A program made the position numbers and the translations under genes. The notes under the pieces were generated by a model. That model worked only from the letters and a program-made list of their open reading frames with translations, was not told the origin of the DNA and searched no databases. 23,759 bases of DNA from DATFGK01 sp046712825 (GTDB taxonomy: Bacteria > Actinomycetota > AC-67). The stretch spans positions 1 through 23,759 of the forward strand of contig JBKKCR010000088.1 in assembly GCA_046712825.1 (NCBI GenBank), read 5' to 3'. Each line of letters begins with the position of its first letter. The first letter of the stretch is position 1. This document shows positions 13,781 to 22,860 of the stretch, piece after piece.

Positions 13781-14872
13781 GTGAAGATCAGGATCGAGCG
13801 GGACGCATTCGCGGAAGCCAGCTCTTGGGTGCTGCGTTCGGTGGGTACCCGGGCGACCCTTCCGGTTCTCGGTGGCGTGCTGGTCGTTGCAGAGGACGAC
13901 GGGATCCGATTGGCGGGGACCGATCTCGAGGTCGGCGCCGAGGCGAAGGTCGACGGTGGGATCGACGGCAAGGGGCGCGTGGTGCTCCCCGGTCGGGTGC
14001 TGGGAGAGATAGCGCGCACGCTGCCGCCGGGCACCGTTCGGATCGAGGCCGACGGCGGGCAGGCGCGGATCACGTGTGGTTCGGCTGAATTCACCTTGCG
14101 AACCCTCCCGACGGAGGATTTCCCCGCACTCGCCGGGCCCACCGACGCCCCCGGCGGAACGGTGCCGGCCGGGGAGTTCGCGCTCGCGGTCGGGCAGGTG
14201 ACGAAGGCGGCGTCGCGTGACGAGGCGCGACCGATCCTGACCGGTGTCCTGATCGAGTCCGAGGGTGCCAAGATTACCTTCGCCGCGACCGACAGTTACC
14301 GCCTCGCGATCCGTGAGATCGCATGGGCGGGCCCTCAGGAGAGCCTGAAGCGGGTCGTCCCGGCGCGCGCTCTGTCCGAGGCGGCGCGAGCCGCCGAAGG
14401 GGAGGGCGACGTGACTTTGTCGCTTGGAGAGACGCAGGTCTCGGTGCAGGGCAACGATCGCCGTCTGACGACGCGTTTGATCGAGGGCGAGTTCCCGAAC
14501 TGGAGGCAGCTCGTTCCCGAGGATCAGCCGAACCACCTGACGGTCGATCGTGAGGCGTTCCTCGAGTCGGTGCGGCGTGTCGGCATCCTGGCTCAGCAGG
14601 GGACACCACTGCGACTCGAACTTGGGCCGGCGGGCGTCCGGCTTACCGCGGGAACCCAAGATGTCGGCGAGGCCGCCGATCTGGTCGAAGGGAAGTACGA
14701 AGGCGAGCCGCTGGTGATCGCGTTCAATCCGACGTACCTGTCCGACGGCGTGCAAGCTATCGAGGGAAGCGAGGTCGTGCTCTCGTGCCGGGACGGACTC
14801 AAGCCGGCGGTGTTGCGGTCGCCCGAGGGCGGGTCGTTCCTCTACCTGCTCATGCCGGTTCGCATCTCGTAG
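13781..14872 (+). CDS. dnaN: DNA polymerase III sliding clamp (beta subunit)
   Basis: A 363-residue ring-forming clamp that tethers the replicative polymerase. It begins MKIRIERDAFAEASSWVLRSV, contains RATLPVLGGVLVVAEDDGIRL and the internal AATDSYRLAIREI motif typical of domain two, and ends PEGGSFLYLLMPVRIS, the conserved clamp C terminus. Three similar clamp domains fit the length. The start is GTG 13781 with GGAGGAGG at 13768-13775. An alternative GTG 15 bases upstream would overlap this ribosome binding site. It follows the origin region directly. Confidence 0.97.
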   Translation: MKIRIERDAFAEASSWVLRSVGTRATLPVLGGVLVVAEDDGIRLAGTDLEVGAEAKVDGGIDGKGRVVLPGRVLGEIARTLPPGTVRIEADGGQARITCGSAEFTLRTLPTEDFPALAGPTDAPGGTVPAGEFALAVGQVTKAASRDEARPILTGVLIESEGAKITFAATDSYRLAIREIAWAGPQESLKRVVPARALSEAARAAEGEGDVTLSLGETQVSVQGNDRRLTTRLIEGEFPNWRQLVPEDQPNHLTVDREAFLESVRRVGILAQQGTPLRLELGPAGVRLTAGTQDVGEAADLVEGKYEGEPLVIAFNPTYLSDGVQAIEGSEVVLSCRDGLKPAVLRSPEGGSFLYLLMPVRIS

Positions 14873-14889
14873 CGGAAACTCGTTCCGGG

Positions 14890-15993
14890 TTGCGGATCAC
14901 GAACCTCGAGCTCGCCAGCTTCCGATGCTGGGAGGCGCTGACACTCGCCTTCCCCGGGGACCACGTGGCTCTCGTCGGGCGGAACGCATCCGGAAAGACC
15001 TCGATCCTAGAAGCGATCTGGTACGTCGCTTCATTGGGCTCTCATCGGACCTCTACCGACGCGGTCCTCGTTCGATCCGGGCAGCCGGCGGCGATCGTCC
15101 GCGCCTCGGTGGAGCACGAGGGGCGGGTCGACCTCGTGGAGCTCGAGATCGTCACCCAGGGCCGCGCACGCGCGAAGCTGGGCGGTGCGTCGGCGCCGCG
15201 ACGACGAGACGTTCTTGGGACGTTACGCGCTTCGATCTTTGCGCCCGAGAGAGTCTCGGTCGTCCGGGGAGACCCGGGCGAGCGTCGCCGATTCGCCGAC
15301 GAGCTCCTCGTCCAGCTGCACCCCCGCTATCACGCGGTGATCCGTGAGTACGAACGCGCGCTACGGCAACGGAACGCGCTCCTGCGCGAATCCGATGGAC
15401 GGGTGCCGGCGGGGCTGGATGCCTGGGACGAGGCGCTCGCCGGGCCCGGCGGCGAATTGTGCGCGGGCCGGGCCGAAGCTCTCACCGCGCTCTCTCCGGC
15501 CGCGAGTGAGGCGTTCTCGGCGGTCGGCGGGACCAGCCGGCTCCACGTGGCGTACGCCCCGAACGTCGCGGCACCGGAGGATCCGGCGCCGGAGTCCTGG
15601 ACCTCAACGATCCGGCGCCGCCTCGAAGAACGGCGCAACGACGAAGTGATCCGGAAGACGACCCTCGCCGGTCCTCACCGCGACGACCTAGAGATCGCGA
15701 TCGACGGTCTTCCGGCACGCAGTCACGCGAGCCAGGGGGAAGCGTGGCTGGCCACGCTGGCGCTGGTTCTCGGCGCGCACGCCGCGATCGCCAATAGGGT
15801 CGGAGAGTTGCCTGTATTGCTTCTGGATGACGCCTTCGGGCTCCTCGACCCCGACCGGCGCGATCGCCTGGAAGCCGCCCTCCCGGCCGGGGCGCAGGTG
15901 ATCGCCACATGTTCCGATCTGAGGGAGTTACCAACTTCACTGCAGTGGGAAGTAATGAGAGTTAGCGTTCAGGGCGTGAGCCCCGATGCGTGA
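14890..15993 (+). CDS. recF: DNA replication and repair protein RecF
   Basis: A 367-residue SMC-like ATPase that helps load RecA at gaps in replicating DNA. It opens LRITNLELASFRCWEALTLAF, followed by Walker A GRNASGKTS (about 30-38), the ABC-type signature SQGEAWLATLALVLG, and Walker B LPVLLLDDAFGLLD near the C terminus. TTG 14890 is chosen as the start because it gives the standard RecF N terminus and no ATG or GTG is available close by. Its ribosome binding site is poor, and it lies 17 bases after dnaN, so expression is probably coupled. The end overlaps the DUF721 gene by eight bases. Confidence 0.95.
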   Translation: MRITNLELASFRCWEALTLAFPGDHVALVGRNASGKTSILEAIWYVASLGSHRTSTDAVLVRSGQPAAIVRASVEHEGRVDLVELEIVTQGRARAKLGGASAPRRRDVLGTLRASIFAPERVSVVRGDPGERRRFADELLVQLHPRYHAVIREYERALRQRNALLRESDGRVPAGLDAWDEALAGPGGELCAGRAEALTALSPAASEAFSAVGGTSRLHVAYAPNVAAPEDPAPESWTSTIRRRLEERRNDEVIRKTTLAGPHRDDLEIAIDGLPARSHASQGEAWLATLALVLGAHAAIANRVGELPVLLLDDAFGLLDPDRRDRLEAALPAGAQVIATCSDLRELPTSLQWEVMRVSVQGVSPDA

Positions 15994-16327
15994 ACGCGGC
16001 CGTCGAGGCCGAGAGCGTGAAGGGAGTGATCCGGCGCCGGTGTCGGAAGCCGTGAAACAACTGATCAGCCAGCGGGGCTGGGAAGAGCAGATGGCCCTCG
16101 GGCGCCTCAAGGCGCGATGGGCCGAGGTCGTTGGGGATCAGGTCGCCGCCCGGAGCGAGCCCGTCCGGCTCGAGAGCGGACGCCTCACGATCCGCGTGGA
16201 AGGCGGAGCATGGGCGGCCGAGCTTGCCCTTCTGGGATCCTCGCTCGCGTCGACCGCTGCCCACTTCCTCGGCCCGGGCCACGTCCGCGAAGTGGCCGTC
16301 GTGGTGGGGTCCGTCAACCGCCGTTAA
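15986..16327 (+). CDS. dciA: DUF721 / DciA-like protein (predicted helicase operator)
   Basis: A 113-residue protein with a basic N-terminal tail (MRERGRRGRERE) and the DUF721 core LGRLKARWAEVVGDQVAARSEPVRLESGRLTIRVEGGAWAAEL, including W45 and W76. DUF721 proteins include DciA, the ancestral loader of the replicative helicase DnaB in bacteria lacking DnaC or DnaI. The gene overlaps recF by eight bases. Its place between recF and gyrB matches the actinobacterial order (Rv0004 in M. tuberculosis). The helicase-loading role is inferred from the family. Confidence 0.88.
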   Translation: MRERGRRGREREGSDPAPVSEAVKQLISQRGWEEQMALGRLKARWAEVVGDQVAARSEPVRLESGRLTIRVEGGAWAAELALLGSSLASTAAHFLGPGHVREVAVVVGSVNRR

Positions 16328-16432
16328 GCGCCCGGAGCTCCCACTCCATCCGGTCCCGAAACACGCCCTCGTCGGGACCCGGAAAACGCGGTCATCTGAG
16401 GCCTTCTGAAGCACCGAAAACCGCCTCTGACG

Positions 16433-16441
16433 TGCTATAAT
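16433..16441 (+). promoter_or_regulatory. Extended -10 promoter of gyrB
   Basis: TGC-TATAAT is a perfect -10 hexamer preceded by the TGn extension at 16433-16435, a form that can work without a -35. No good -35 lies at 16-18 bases. Transcription should start near 16448, giving a leader of about 175 bases. It is the best -10 element in the window and starts in the gap after the DUF721 gene. Confidence 0.75.
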
Positions 16442-16467
16442 CGTCTCTAAGCGTCCTCGATCAAACC

Positions 16468-16497
16468 CCGGTCCGGCGAGCCAAGCTTCCGGACCGG
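16468..16497 (+). promoter_or_regulatory. Stem-loop in the gyrB leader
   Basis: CCGGTCCGG (16468-16476) and CCGGACCGG (16489-16497) form a perfect 9-bp stem. The 12-base loop holds a smaller AGC-GCT pairing. A second copy of GGACCGGTT occurs at 16592-16600, twelve bases before the ribosome binding site AGGAG (16612-16616). The left arm could therefore pair with either copy. The rest of the 16328-16622 gap holds the promoter and leader only, and I see no gene there. Confidence 0.55.
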
Positions 16498-16622
16498 TTG
16501 CGAGCACCGGAAACACCTCCCCACGGTGGGCTGGCTGCGCGGGAAAAGGGCGCCCGATTCTGGTCTGGAGCGGGCTCCCCGGAGGGCCGGGGGACCGGTT
16601 CATTTTCGAGCAGGAGCGCGGG

Positions 16623-18536
16623 TTGGCGAAAGCGGTCGAAGAGCAATACGGCAGTCAGCACATCAAGGTCCTCGAAGGGCTGCAGGCCGTCCGCAAGCGT
16701 CCCGGGATGTACATCGGCTCCACGGGACCTCGGGGTCTGCATCACCTCGTCTACGAGGTCGTGGACAACTCGATCGATGAGGCGCTCGCCGGCCGCTGTT
16801 CCAAGATCGTGGCGGTGGTCAACGGCGACAACAGCGTGACGGTCACCGACGACGGCGCCGGCATCCCGGTCGCGCCGATCCCGGGGCGCAAGGATCGCCG
16901 ACCGGCAGTCGAAGTCGTCCTCACCACCCTGCACGCAGGCGGGAAGTTCGAGGGCAAGGGCTACACCGTGTCCGGCGGGCTCCACGGCGTCGGCGTGTCG
17001 GTCGTGAACGCGCTCTCGAAGCGCCTCGACGTCGAAGTGTGGCGCGACGCGCACGAGTGGCGTCAGTCGTACGAGCGCGGCAAGCCGATCACGAAGCTCA
17101 CCAAGGGCAAGCCCACCAAGAAGACGGGCACGACGGTCACCTTCTGGCCCGACCCGGACATCTTCGACGAACTCGAGTTCAAGACCGACATCCTCGCCCA
17201 GCGGCTGAAGGAGCTCGCGTACCTAACGAAGGGTGTGATGATCGTCCTTCGGGACGAGCGTCCGACCCCGCCGGAAGAAGAGAACTTCCGCTTCACCGGC
17301 GGCATCGCCGACTTCGTGAAGGCGCTCAACACCGGCCGCGAGACCCTGAACCGCGTCATCTACTTCGAGTCGGCGGAGGAGGGGCGCGAGGTCGATATCG
17401 CGATGCAGTGGAACACCGGCTATACCGACTCGATCAACACCTTCGCGAACACGATCAACACACATGAGGGCGGCACCCACGAGGAGGGCTTCAAGAAGGC
17501 GGTCACCAACGTGGTGAACCGCTACGCGCGCGCGAAAACTCTTCTGAAAGAGAAGGAAGAGAACCTCCAAGGCGAGGACATCCGCGAAGGGCTTACCGGC
17601 ATCGTGTCGATCAAGCTTCGCGACCCCCAGTTCGAAGGTCAGACCAAGACCAAGCTCGGGAACACCGAGATCCGCGCCTTCGTCGAGAAGGCGGTCAACG
17701 CGCGGCTCGCGGAGTGGTTCGAGGAGCACCCCACCGAGGGCCGCCGGATCGTCGGGAAGGGCATCCAGGCTGCTCGCGCGCGGCTGGCTGCGAAGAAGGC
17801 TCGCGACATCGCGCGCAAAAGCGCGTTCGACGCAGGCGGCCTTCCGGGCAAGCTCGCCGACTGCTCGTCGACCGATAACAACTCGACCGAGGTGTTCATC
17901 GTCGAGGGGGACTCGGCCGGCGGCAGCGCCAAGCAGGCGCGCAACCGTGAGTTCCAAGCCATCCTGCCGATCCGCGGCAAGATCCTGAACGTGGAGAAGG
18001 CGCGGCTGCACAAGATCCTCGAGAACGCGGAGATCCAGGCGCTCATCAGCGCGGTGGGGACCGGGATCGGGGACGACGCCGACATCGAGAAGCGCCGCTA
18101 CGGCAAGGTCATCATGTTGACCGACGCCGACGTGGACGGCGCCCACATCCGCACGCTGTTGCTCACCTTCTTCTTCCGGCACATGCGCACGGTCGTCGAG
18201 CAGGGCTACATGTATATCGCGCAGCCGCCCCTGTACTCGATCAGATTCGGCGCGAACGAGGTCCACTACGTTTTCAACGACAAGGAACGCGACGCGATCC
18301 TGAAGGCGAACAACGGCAAGAAGGCGCAGATCGGCCGGTTCAAAGGCCTCGGAGAGATGCCGGCCGAGGAACTGTGGCAGACGACGATGAACCCAGAGAC
18401 GCGCAACCTCTTGCAAGTAACGCTCGAGGACGCGGCACTCGCCGACCAGATCTTCGTGACGCTGATGGGCGAGAACGTCGAGGGCCGCCGCGAGTTCATC
18501 CAGAAGAACGCCAAGGACGCATTCGTCGACATCTGA
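16623..18536 (+). CDS. gyrB: DNA gyrase subunit B
   Basis: A 637-residue ATPase subunit of gyrase. GHKL motifs include VVDNSIDEALAG, DDGAGIPV and the ATP lid SGGLHGVGVSVVNALS. The TOPRIM domain has the catalytic E428 in FIVEGDSAGGSA, PIRGKILNVEKA, and the metal-binding D501/D503/D505 in LTDADVDGAHIRTLLLTFFFR. The C-terminal RFKGLGEMPAEELWQTTMNP is standard. The start is TTG 16623 with AGGAG six bases upstream. The length matches the short GyrB type without the enterobacterial insertion. It is separated from gyrA by one base, so the two are co-translated. Confidence 0.98.
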   Translation: MAKAVEEQYGSQHIKVLEGLQAVRKRPGMYIGSTGPRGLHHLVYEVVDNSIDEALAGRCSKIVAVVNGDNSVTVTDDGAGIPVAPIPGRKDRRPAVEVVLTTLHAGGKFEGKGYTVSGGLHGVGVSVVNALSKRLDVEVWRDAHEWRQSYERGKPITKLTKGKPTKKTGTTVTFWPDPDIFDELEFKTDILAQRLKELAYLTKGVMIVLRDERPTPPEEENFRFTGGIADFVKALNTGRETLNRVIYFESAEEGREVDIAMQWNTGYTDSINTFANTINTHEGGTHEEGFKKAVTNVVNRYARAKTLLKEKEENLQGEDIREGLTGIVSIKLRDPQFEGQTKTKLGNTEIRAFVEKAVNARLAEWFEEHPTEGRRIVGKGIQAARARLAAKKARDIARKSAFDAGGLPGKLADCSSTDNNSTEVFIVEGDSAGGSAKQARNREFQAILPIRGKILNVEKARLHKILENAEIQALISAVGTGIGDDADIEKRRYGKVIMLTDADVDGAHIRTLLLTFFFRHMRTVVEQGYMYIAQPPLYSIRFGANEVHYVFNDKERDAILKANNGKKAQIGRFKGLGEMPAEELWQTTMNPETRNLLQVTLEDAALADQIFVTLMGENVEGRREFIQKNAKDAFVDI

Positions 18537-18537
18537 T

Positions 18538-21000
18538 ATGGCAGACACCCCGCTCGAACGCCGCATCGAACCCATAGACATCGAGGAGGAGGTCAAGCGC
18601 TCCTACCTCGACTACGCGATGTCCGTCATCGTCGGGCGAGCGCTTCCCGACGCGAAGGACGGACTGAAGCCGGTCCACCGGCGGATCCTGTGGGGCATGC
18701 AAGAGGAAGGCGCCCGGCCGGGAACGCCGTACAAGAAGTCCGCGCGCCTCGTCGGTAGCGTGATGGGTAAGTACCACCCACACGGCGACACGGCGATCTA
18801 CGACGCTTTGGCGCGCATGGCTCAGGACTTCGCGATGCGGCACCCGCTCGTCGACGGCAAGGGGAACTTCGGTTCGGTCGACGGCGACGCCCCGGCTTCG
18901 ATGCGCTACACGGAAGCCCGCCTCGCGCCGCTGGCGATGGAGCTCCTGTCGGGGATCGACGAGGAGACCGTGGACTTCATCCCCAACTACGACGGCGAGG
19001 AGCATGAGCCCGTCGTCGTTCCGGCGCGCTTCCCGAACCTGCTCGTCAACGGCTCGACCGGGATCGCGGTCGGAATGGCGACGAACATCCCGCCCCACAA
19101 CCTGGGCGAGGTGATCGACGCCGTGATCGACGCGATCGACGAGCCCGATATCACGCCCGCCGGGCTGATGAAGCACGTCAAGGGCCCCGACTTCCCCGGC
19201 GGCGGAATCATCATGGGCTGGCAGGGGATAAAGGACGCGTACGAGACCGGACGCGGCTCGATCAAGGTCCGCGCGAAGGCCACGATCGAGGAATCGAAGG
19301 CGGGGAAGACGCAGATCGTCGTCACCGAGCTCCCGTACATGGTCTCCGGCGACCGGGTGCTGGCGAAGGTCGCCGAGCTCGTCGACAAGAAAGTCATCGT
19401 CGGCATCACGCCGAGCGCGAAAGCCGTGCGCAACGAATCCAACCGGCAGGGCCTGCGGCTGGTGATCGAGCTGAAGCGCGACGCGATTCCGCAGGTCGTG
19501 CTCAACAACCTCTTCAAGCACACGCAACTGCAAGATTCGTTCGGCGTGAACATGCTCGCGCTGGTCGACGGTGTGCCGCGGACCCTGAACCTGGCACAGG
19601 CGATCAAGGTTTATATCGGCCATCAGGTCGACGTCGTCACGCGGCGCACGGGCTATCGCTTGCGCAAGGCGGAGGAGCGAGCGCACATCCTCGAGGGCCT
19701 GCTCGTCGCGCTGAAGAACCTGGACGCGGTCATCAAGCTGATCCGCTCCTCGAAGGACGCCGACGAGGCTCGCACCGGCCTGATGAAGAAATTCAAGCTG
19801 ACGGAGGTCCAGGCAACCGCGATCCTCGACATGCAGTTGCGCAGGCTCGCCGCGCTCGAGCGCCAGAAGATCGAAGATGAACATAAGGAGCTCATGGCGA
19901 AGATCAAGGAGTACAAGGCGATCCTCGCCGACCCCGCGAAGGTGCGGAAGATCGTCAAGGACGAGCTGCTGGCGATCAAGGAGAAGTTCGCCAGCCCGCG
20001 CCGCACCGACATCCGCGCCGACGAGGCCGATATCAACGTCGAGGACCTGATCGCCGACGACGAGGTCGTGCTCACCGTCACGCGCTCGGGATATATCAAG
20101 CGCGTCCCGGCGAACGTCTACCGGACGCAGGGGCGAGGCGGGAAGGGCATCCGCGGCGCGAAGCCGAAGGAAGGCGACATCGTCGAACATCTCCTCACGA
20201 CGACGAACCACGCCTACGTGCTCTTCTTCTCCAGTCGAGGAAAGGTGTACCGGATCAAGGCGCACGAGATCCCAGAGAAGGATCGCACCGCTCGCGGGAT
20301 CTCGATCCGCAACCTGCTTCCGTTCAGCGGCGAAGATTCGCTCGCGGCAGTGATCGACACGCGCGACTACGAAACGCACAAGTTCCTCGTGATCGCGACG
20401 AAGAAGGGGATCATCAAGAAGACGAACTTCTCGGCGTACGACTCGTCGCGGCGGGACGGCATCATCGCGGTGAAGCTGCGGCCCGACGACGAGGTCGTTT
20501 CGGTCAAGGCGACCTCCGGCGAGGACGAGCTGATCCTCGTGTCGCGCAAGGCACAGGCCGTGGTGTTCACCGAAACCGAGGTGCGGCCGATGGGCCGCGA
20601 CGCCTCGGGGGTGATCGGGATCCGGCTCGGCCCCGACGACGAGGTCGTCGCGTTCGACGTGGTGGATCCCAACGGCGAGCTGCTTGTCGTGACCGACAAC
20701 GGGTTCGGAAAGCGCACGCTGCTCACCCAGTACCCGCGTCACCACCGCGGTGGCAAGGGCGTGCAGACGGCCAAGCTCACCAGCCGCCGGGGAAGCATCC
20801 AGGGCGCCGCGGTCGTGCGGCCGGGACACGAGGTCTTCTTGATCTCCTCCGGCGGCGTCGTGATCAAGATCGCGGCGAAGGACATCTCCCGCATGGGCCG
20901 CGGCACGCAAGGCGTCCGCGTGATGCGTCTCGGCCAGGGCGAGACGGTCTCGGGCATCGCTCGCGTGGTGGCCGACGAGGAGGCCGGGGTCGAAGCGTAG
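18538..21000 (+). CDS. gyrA: DNA gyrase subunit A
   Basis: An 820-residue subunit that cuts and rejoins DNA to introduce negative supercoils. The N terminus has SYLDYAMSVIVGRALPDAKDG, the quinolone-pocket region GKYHPHGDTAIYDAL and the catalytic tyrosine Y124 in ASMRYTEARLAP. The C-terminal beta-pinwheel carries the GyrA-box type motif QGRGGKGIRG, which marks gyrase rather than topoisomerase IV. At the position equivalent to E. coli S83 it has T85, and at the D87 equivalent D89. The ATG follows gyrB by one base. Confidence 0.98.
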   Translation: MADTPLERRIEPIDIEEEVKRSYLDYAMSVIVGRALPDAKDGLKPVHRRILWGMQEEGARPGTPYKKSARLVGSVMGKYHPHGDTAIYDALARMAQDFAMRHPLVDGKGNFGSVDGDAPASMRYTEARLAPLAMELLSGIDEETVDFIPNYDGEEHEPVVVPARFPNLLVNGSTGIAVGMATNIPPHNLGEVIDAVIDAIDEPDITPAGLMKHVKGPDFPGGGIIMGWQGIKDAYETGRGSIKVRAKATIEESKAGKTQIVVTELPYMVSGDRVLAKVAELVDKKVIVGITPSAKAVRNESNRQGLRLVIELKRDAIPQVVLNNLFKHTQLQDSFGVNMLALVDGVPRTLNLAQAIKVYIGHQVDVVTRRTGYRLRKAEERAHILEGLLVALKNLDAVIKLIRSSKDADEARTGLMKKFKLTEVQATAILDMQLRRLAALERQKIEDEHKELMAKIKEYKAILADPAKVRKIVKDELLAIKEKFASPRRTDIRADEADINVEDLIADDEVVLTVTRSGYIKRVPANVYRTQGRGGKGIRGAKPKEGDIVEHLLTTTNHAYVLFFSSRGKVYRIKAHEIPEKDRTARGISIRNLLPFSGEDSLAAVIDTRDYETHKFLVIATKKGIIKKTNFSAYDSSRRDGIIAVKLRPDDEVVSVKATSGEDELILVSRKAQAVVFTETEVRPMGRDASGVIGIRLGPDDEVVAFDVVDPNGELLVVTDNGFGKRTLLTQYPRHHRGGKGVQTAKLTSRRGSIQGAAVVRPGHEVFLISSGGVVIKIAAKDISRMGRGTQGVRVMRLGQGETVSGIARVVADEEAGVEA

Positions 21001-21016
21001 GCCCCGCGCACGCCGC

Positions 21017-21418
21017 GTGGCCTACCGGATCCTCGAGCACACCGCCGACATCGGCATAGAAGCGACCGCTCCCGACATCCCGAGCCTCTTCTCCGAAGCC
21101 GTTCGAGCGACGGCGGCGATCGTGCTCGACGGGGAGCCGCCGCCGGCCTTCGACCGCGTCGCGGTGTCGGCGGATGCCGGGGACGTGGCCGCGCTGCTCG
21201 CCGATGTGCTGCAGGAGGCTCTGTGGCGATTCGAGGCGCAGGGGTGGTTGCCGGTCGACGCCGAGCTCGAGGTGTCGGGAACGACCGCCGCGGGAACGTT
21301 CGGTGTCGTGAACGACGTGACGGTCGGCGGCCCGGCCATCAAGGCCGTTACCTACCACCAGCTGCTCGTCGAGCGGAACGCCGAGGGCTGGCGCGCTCAG
21401 GTCTACTTCGACGTGTGA
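21017..21418 (+). CDS. Archease (RtcB activator)
   Basis: A 133-residue archease that speeds RtcB turnover and guanylation. It shows the family landmarks YRILEHTADIGIEA near the N terminus, the central VVNDVTVGGPAIKAVTYHQL, and the short C-terminal strand ending VYFDV. Acidic residues of the calcium or metal site are present (D11 in HTADIG and the final D132). The start is GTG 21017, sixteen bases after gyrA. The stop and the rtcB start overlap in TGATG, so the two partner proteins are made together. Confidence 0.93.
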   Translation: MAYRILEHTADIGIEATAPDIPSLFSEAVRATAAIVLDGEPPPAFDRVAVSADAGDVAALLADVLQEALWRFEAQGWLPVDAELEVSGTTAAGTFGVVNDVTVGGPAIKAVTYHQLLVERNAEGWRAQVYFDV

Positions 21419-22860
21419 TGAAGACGCGGAGTGTCGGACCCTTCGAATGGGAAGTGCCGATCGGTGAGGTGGACGGTATGCGTGTGCCGGGCCGCGTGTT
21501 CGCGGATGACGCCGGCATCGCCAAGGCACGCGACGATCGCGCGCTGGAACAGGTCGCCAGCGTCGCAACGCTTCCCGGGATCGTGCGGGCTTCCTACGCG
21601 ATGCCAGACATCCATTGGGGTTACGGCTTCCCGGTGGGCGGCGTCGCCGCGACCGACGTGGACGCCGGCGGCGTGATCTCGCCCGGCGGGGTCGGCTTCG
21701 ACATCTGTTGCGGCGTGCGCCTGCTCCGCAGCGATCTGTCGCTCTCGGACGTGAAAGACCTCTTGCCGGAGCTGAGCGTCCGGCTCGGACAGCGGATCCC
21801 GCGTGGCGTCGGCACGAAAGGGATCCTCCGGCTCGACCGCTCCGAGCTCCGAGGCGTCCTCACGGAGGGCGCGGCATGGCCGCTCGGACGAGGGCTCGGA
21901 TGGGAGTCGGACCTCGAGCGTTGCGAGGATCACGGACGGCTCGCCGGCGCGGATGCGGACGCCGTGTCCGATCGCGCGTGCGAGCGCGGCGCGCCGCAGT
22001 GCGGTTCGCTCGGCGCCGGCAACCACTTCCTCGAGGTCCAGGTCGTCGATCTGATCGCGGACGCCGGCGCGGCGGAGGCGTTCGAGCTCGCGACGGGGGC
22101 GGTCTGCGTCATGATCCATTCGGGTTCGCGCGGCGTCGGGCATCAGATCTGCACCGACGAGCTCAAGATCTTCGACGTGCTGATGCGACGCGCGGGCATC
22201 GAGATGCCCGACCGGCAGCTCGCGTGCGGGCCGGTTGCGGCGCCCGAAGCCGAGCGCTATCTCGGAGCCATGGCGGCCGCGGCCAACTTCGCGCGCGCGA
22301 ACCGGCATGCGCTCGCTCACGAGGTGCGCGAGACGTTCGAAGAAGTGATCGGGCGAAGCGCCGGATCGATGGGTATGCGCCTCGTGTACGACGTCGCCCA
22401 CAACCTCGCCAAGATCGAGCGCTACGAGGTGGACGGCCGCGAACGTGATCTATGCGTTCACCGGAAAGGTGCGACGCGGGCGTTCGGACCGGGTCATCCC
22501 GAGCTGATCGACCGGTACAAAGCGGTCGGACAGCCGGTCATCGTGCCCGGCTCGATGGGGACGAACTCGTGGGTGCTCGTCGGGACGGCCGAGGGGCGTG
22601 ACAAGGCGTTCTGGTCCACCTGTCACGGCGCGGGACGCGCGATGAGTCGCACGCAGGCGAAGAAGCGGATGGGAGGCGACCAGGTACGTCGCGACCTGGA
22701 GGAACAAGGGATCCTGGTTAACGCCACGCATCCCGGCCTGCTGGCGGAGGAAGCCCCCTACGCGTATAAGGACGTAACATCGGTCGTCGACACCTGCGAA
22801 GGAGCGGGATTATCCAAGAAAGTGGCTCGGCTCCGCCCACTGGCGGTCATCAAGGGGTAG
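21418..22860 (+). CDS. rtcB: RNA ligase RtcB (3'-phosphate or 2',3'-cyclic phosphate to 5'-OH)
   Basis: A 480-residue GTP- and manganese-dependent RNA ligase used in tRNA splicing and RNA repair. Active-site motifs are complete: MPDIHWGYGFPVGGVAA, GGVGFDICCGVR with D95 and C98, GSLGAGNHFLEVQ with H203, MIHSGSRGVGHQ with H234, VAHNLAKIE with H328, and the guanylated nucleophile H403 in STCHGAGRAMSR. Spacing closely matches the archaeal enzyme numbering I recall. The C terminus LRPLAVIKG is intact. The ATG overlaps the archease stop. The pair lies between gyrA and the DUF3566 gene, which are normally adjacent in mycobacteria. Confidence 0.97.
   Translation: MKTRSVGPFEWEVPIGEVDGMRVPGRVFADDAGIAKARDDRALEQVASVATLPGIVRASYAMPDIHWGYGFPVGGVAATDVDAGGVISPGGVGFDICCGVRLLRSDLSLSDVKDLLPELSVRLGQRIPRGVGTKGILRLDRSELRGVLTEGAAWPLGRGLGWESDLERCEDHGRLAGADADAVSDRACERGAPQCGSLGAGNHFLEVQVVDLIADAGAAEAFELATGAVCVMIHSGSRGVGHQICTDELKIFDVLMRRAGIEMPDRQLACGPVAAPEAERYLGAMAAAANFARANRHALAHEVRETFEEVIGRSAGSMGMRLVYDVAHNLAKIERYEVDGRERDLCVHRKGATRAFGPGHPELIDRYKAVGQPVIVPGSMGTNSWVLVGTAEGRDKAFWSTCHGAGRAMSRTQAKKRMGGDQVRRDLEEQGILVNATHPGLLAEEAPYAYKDVTSVVDTCEGAGLSKKVARLRPLAVIKG

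Noticed and set aside
16052..16060. Second parS-like half site CGTGAAACA in the DUF721 gene
   Set aside because: The left arm of the palindrome is absent, so it is not a credible ParB site.
17223..18596. Minus-strand open frame of about 457 codons
   Set aside because: It is antisense to gyrB; the plus-strand product is a complete GyrB, so this is a GC-driven shadow.
18496..20910. Long minus-strand open frame of about 800 codons
   Set aside because: It lies antisense to gyrA, whose catalytic motifs are all intact, and its composition (rich in R, D, H, V, L) is that of a mirror frame of a high-GC gene. No domain is recognisable.
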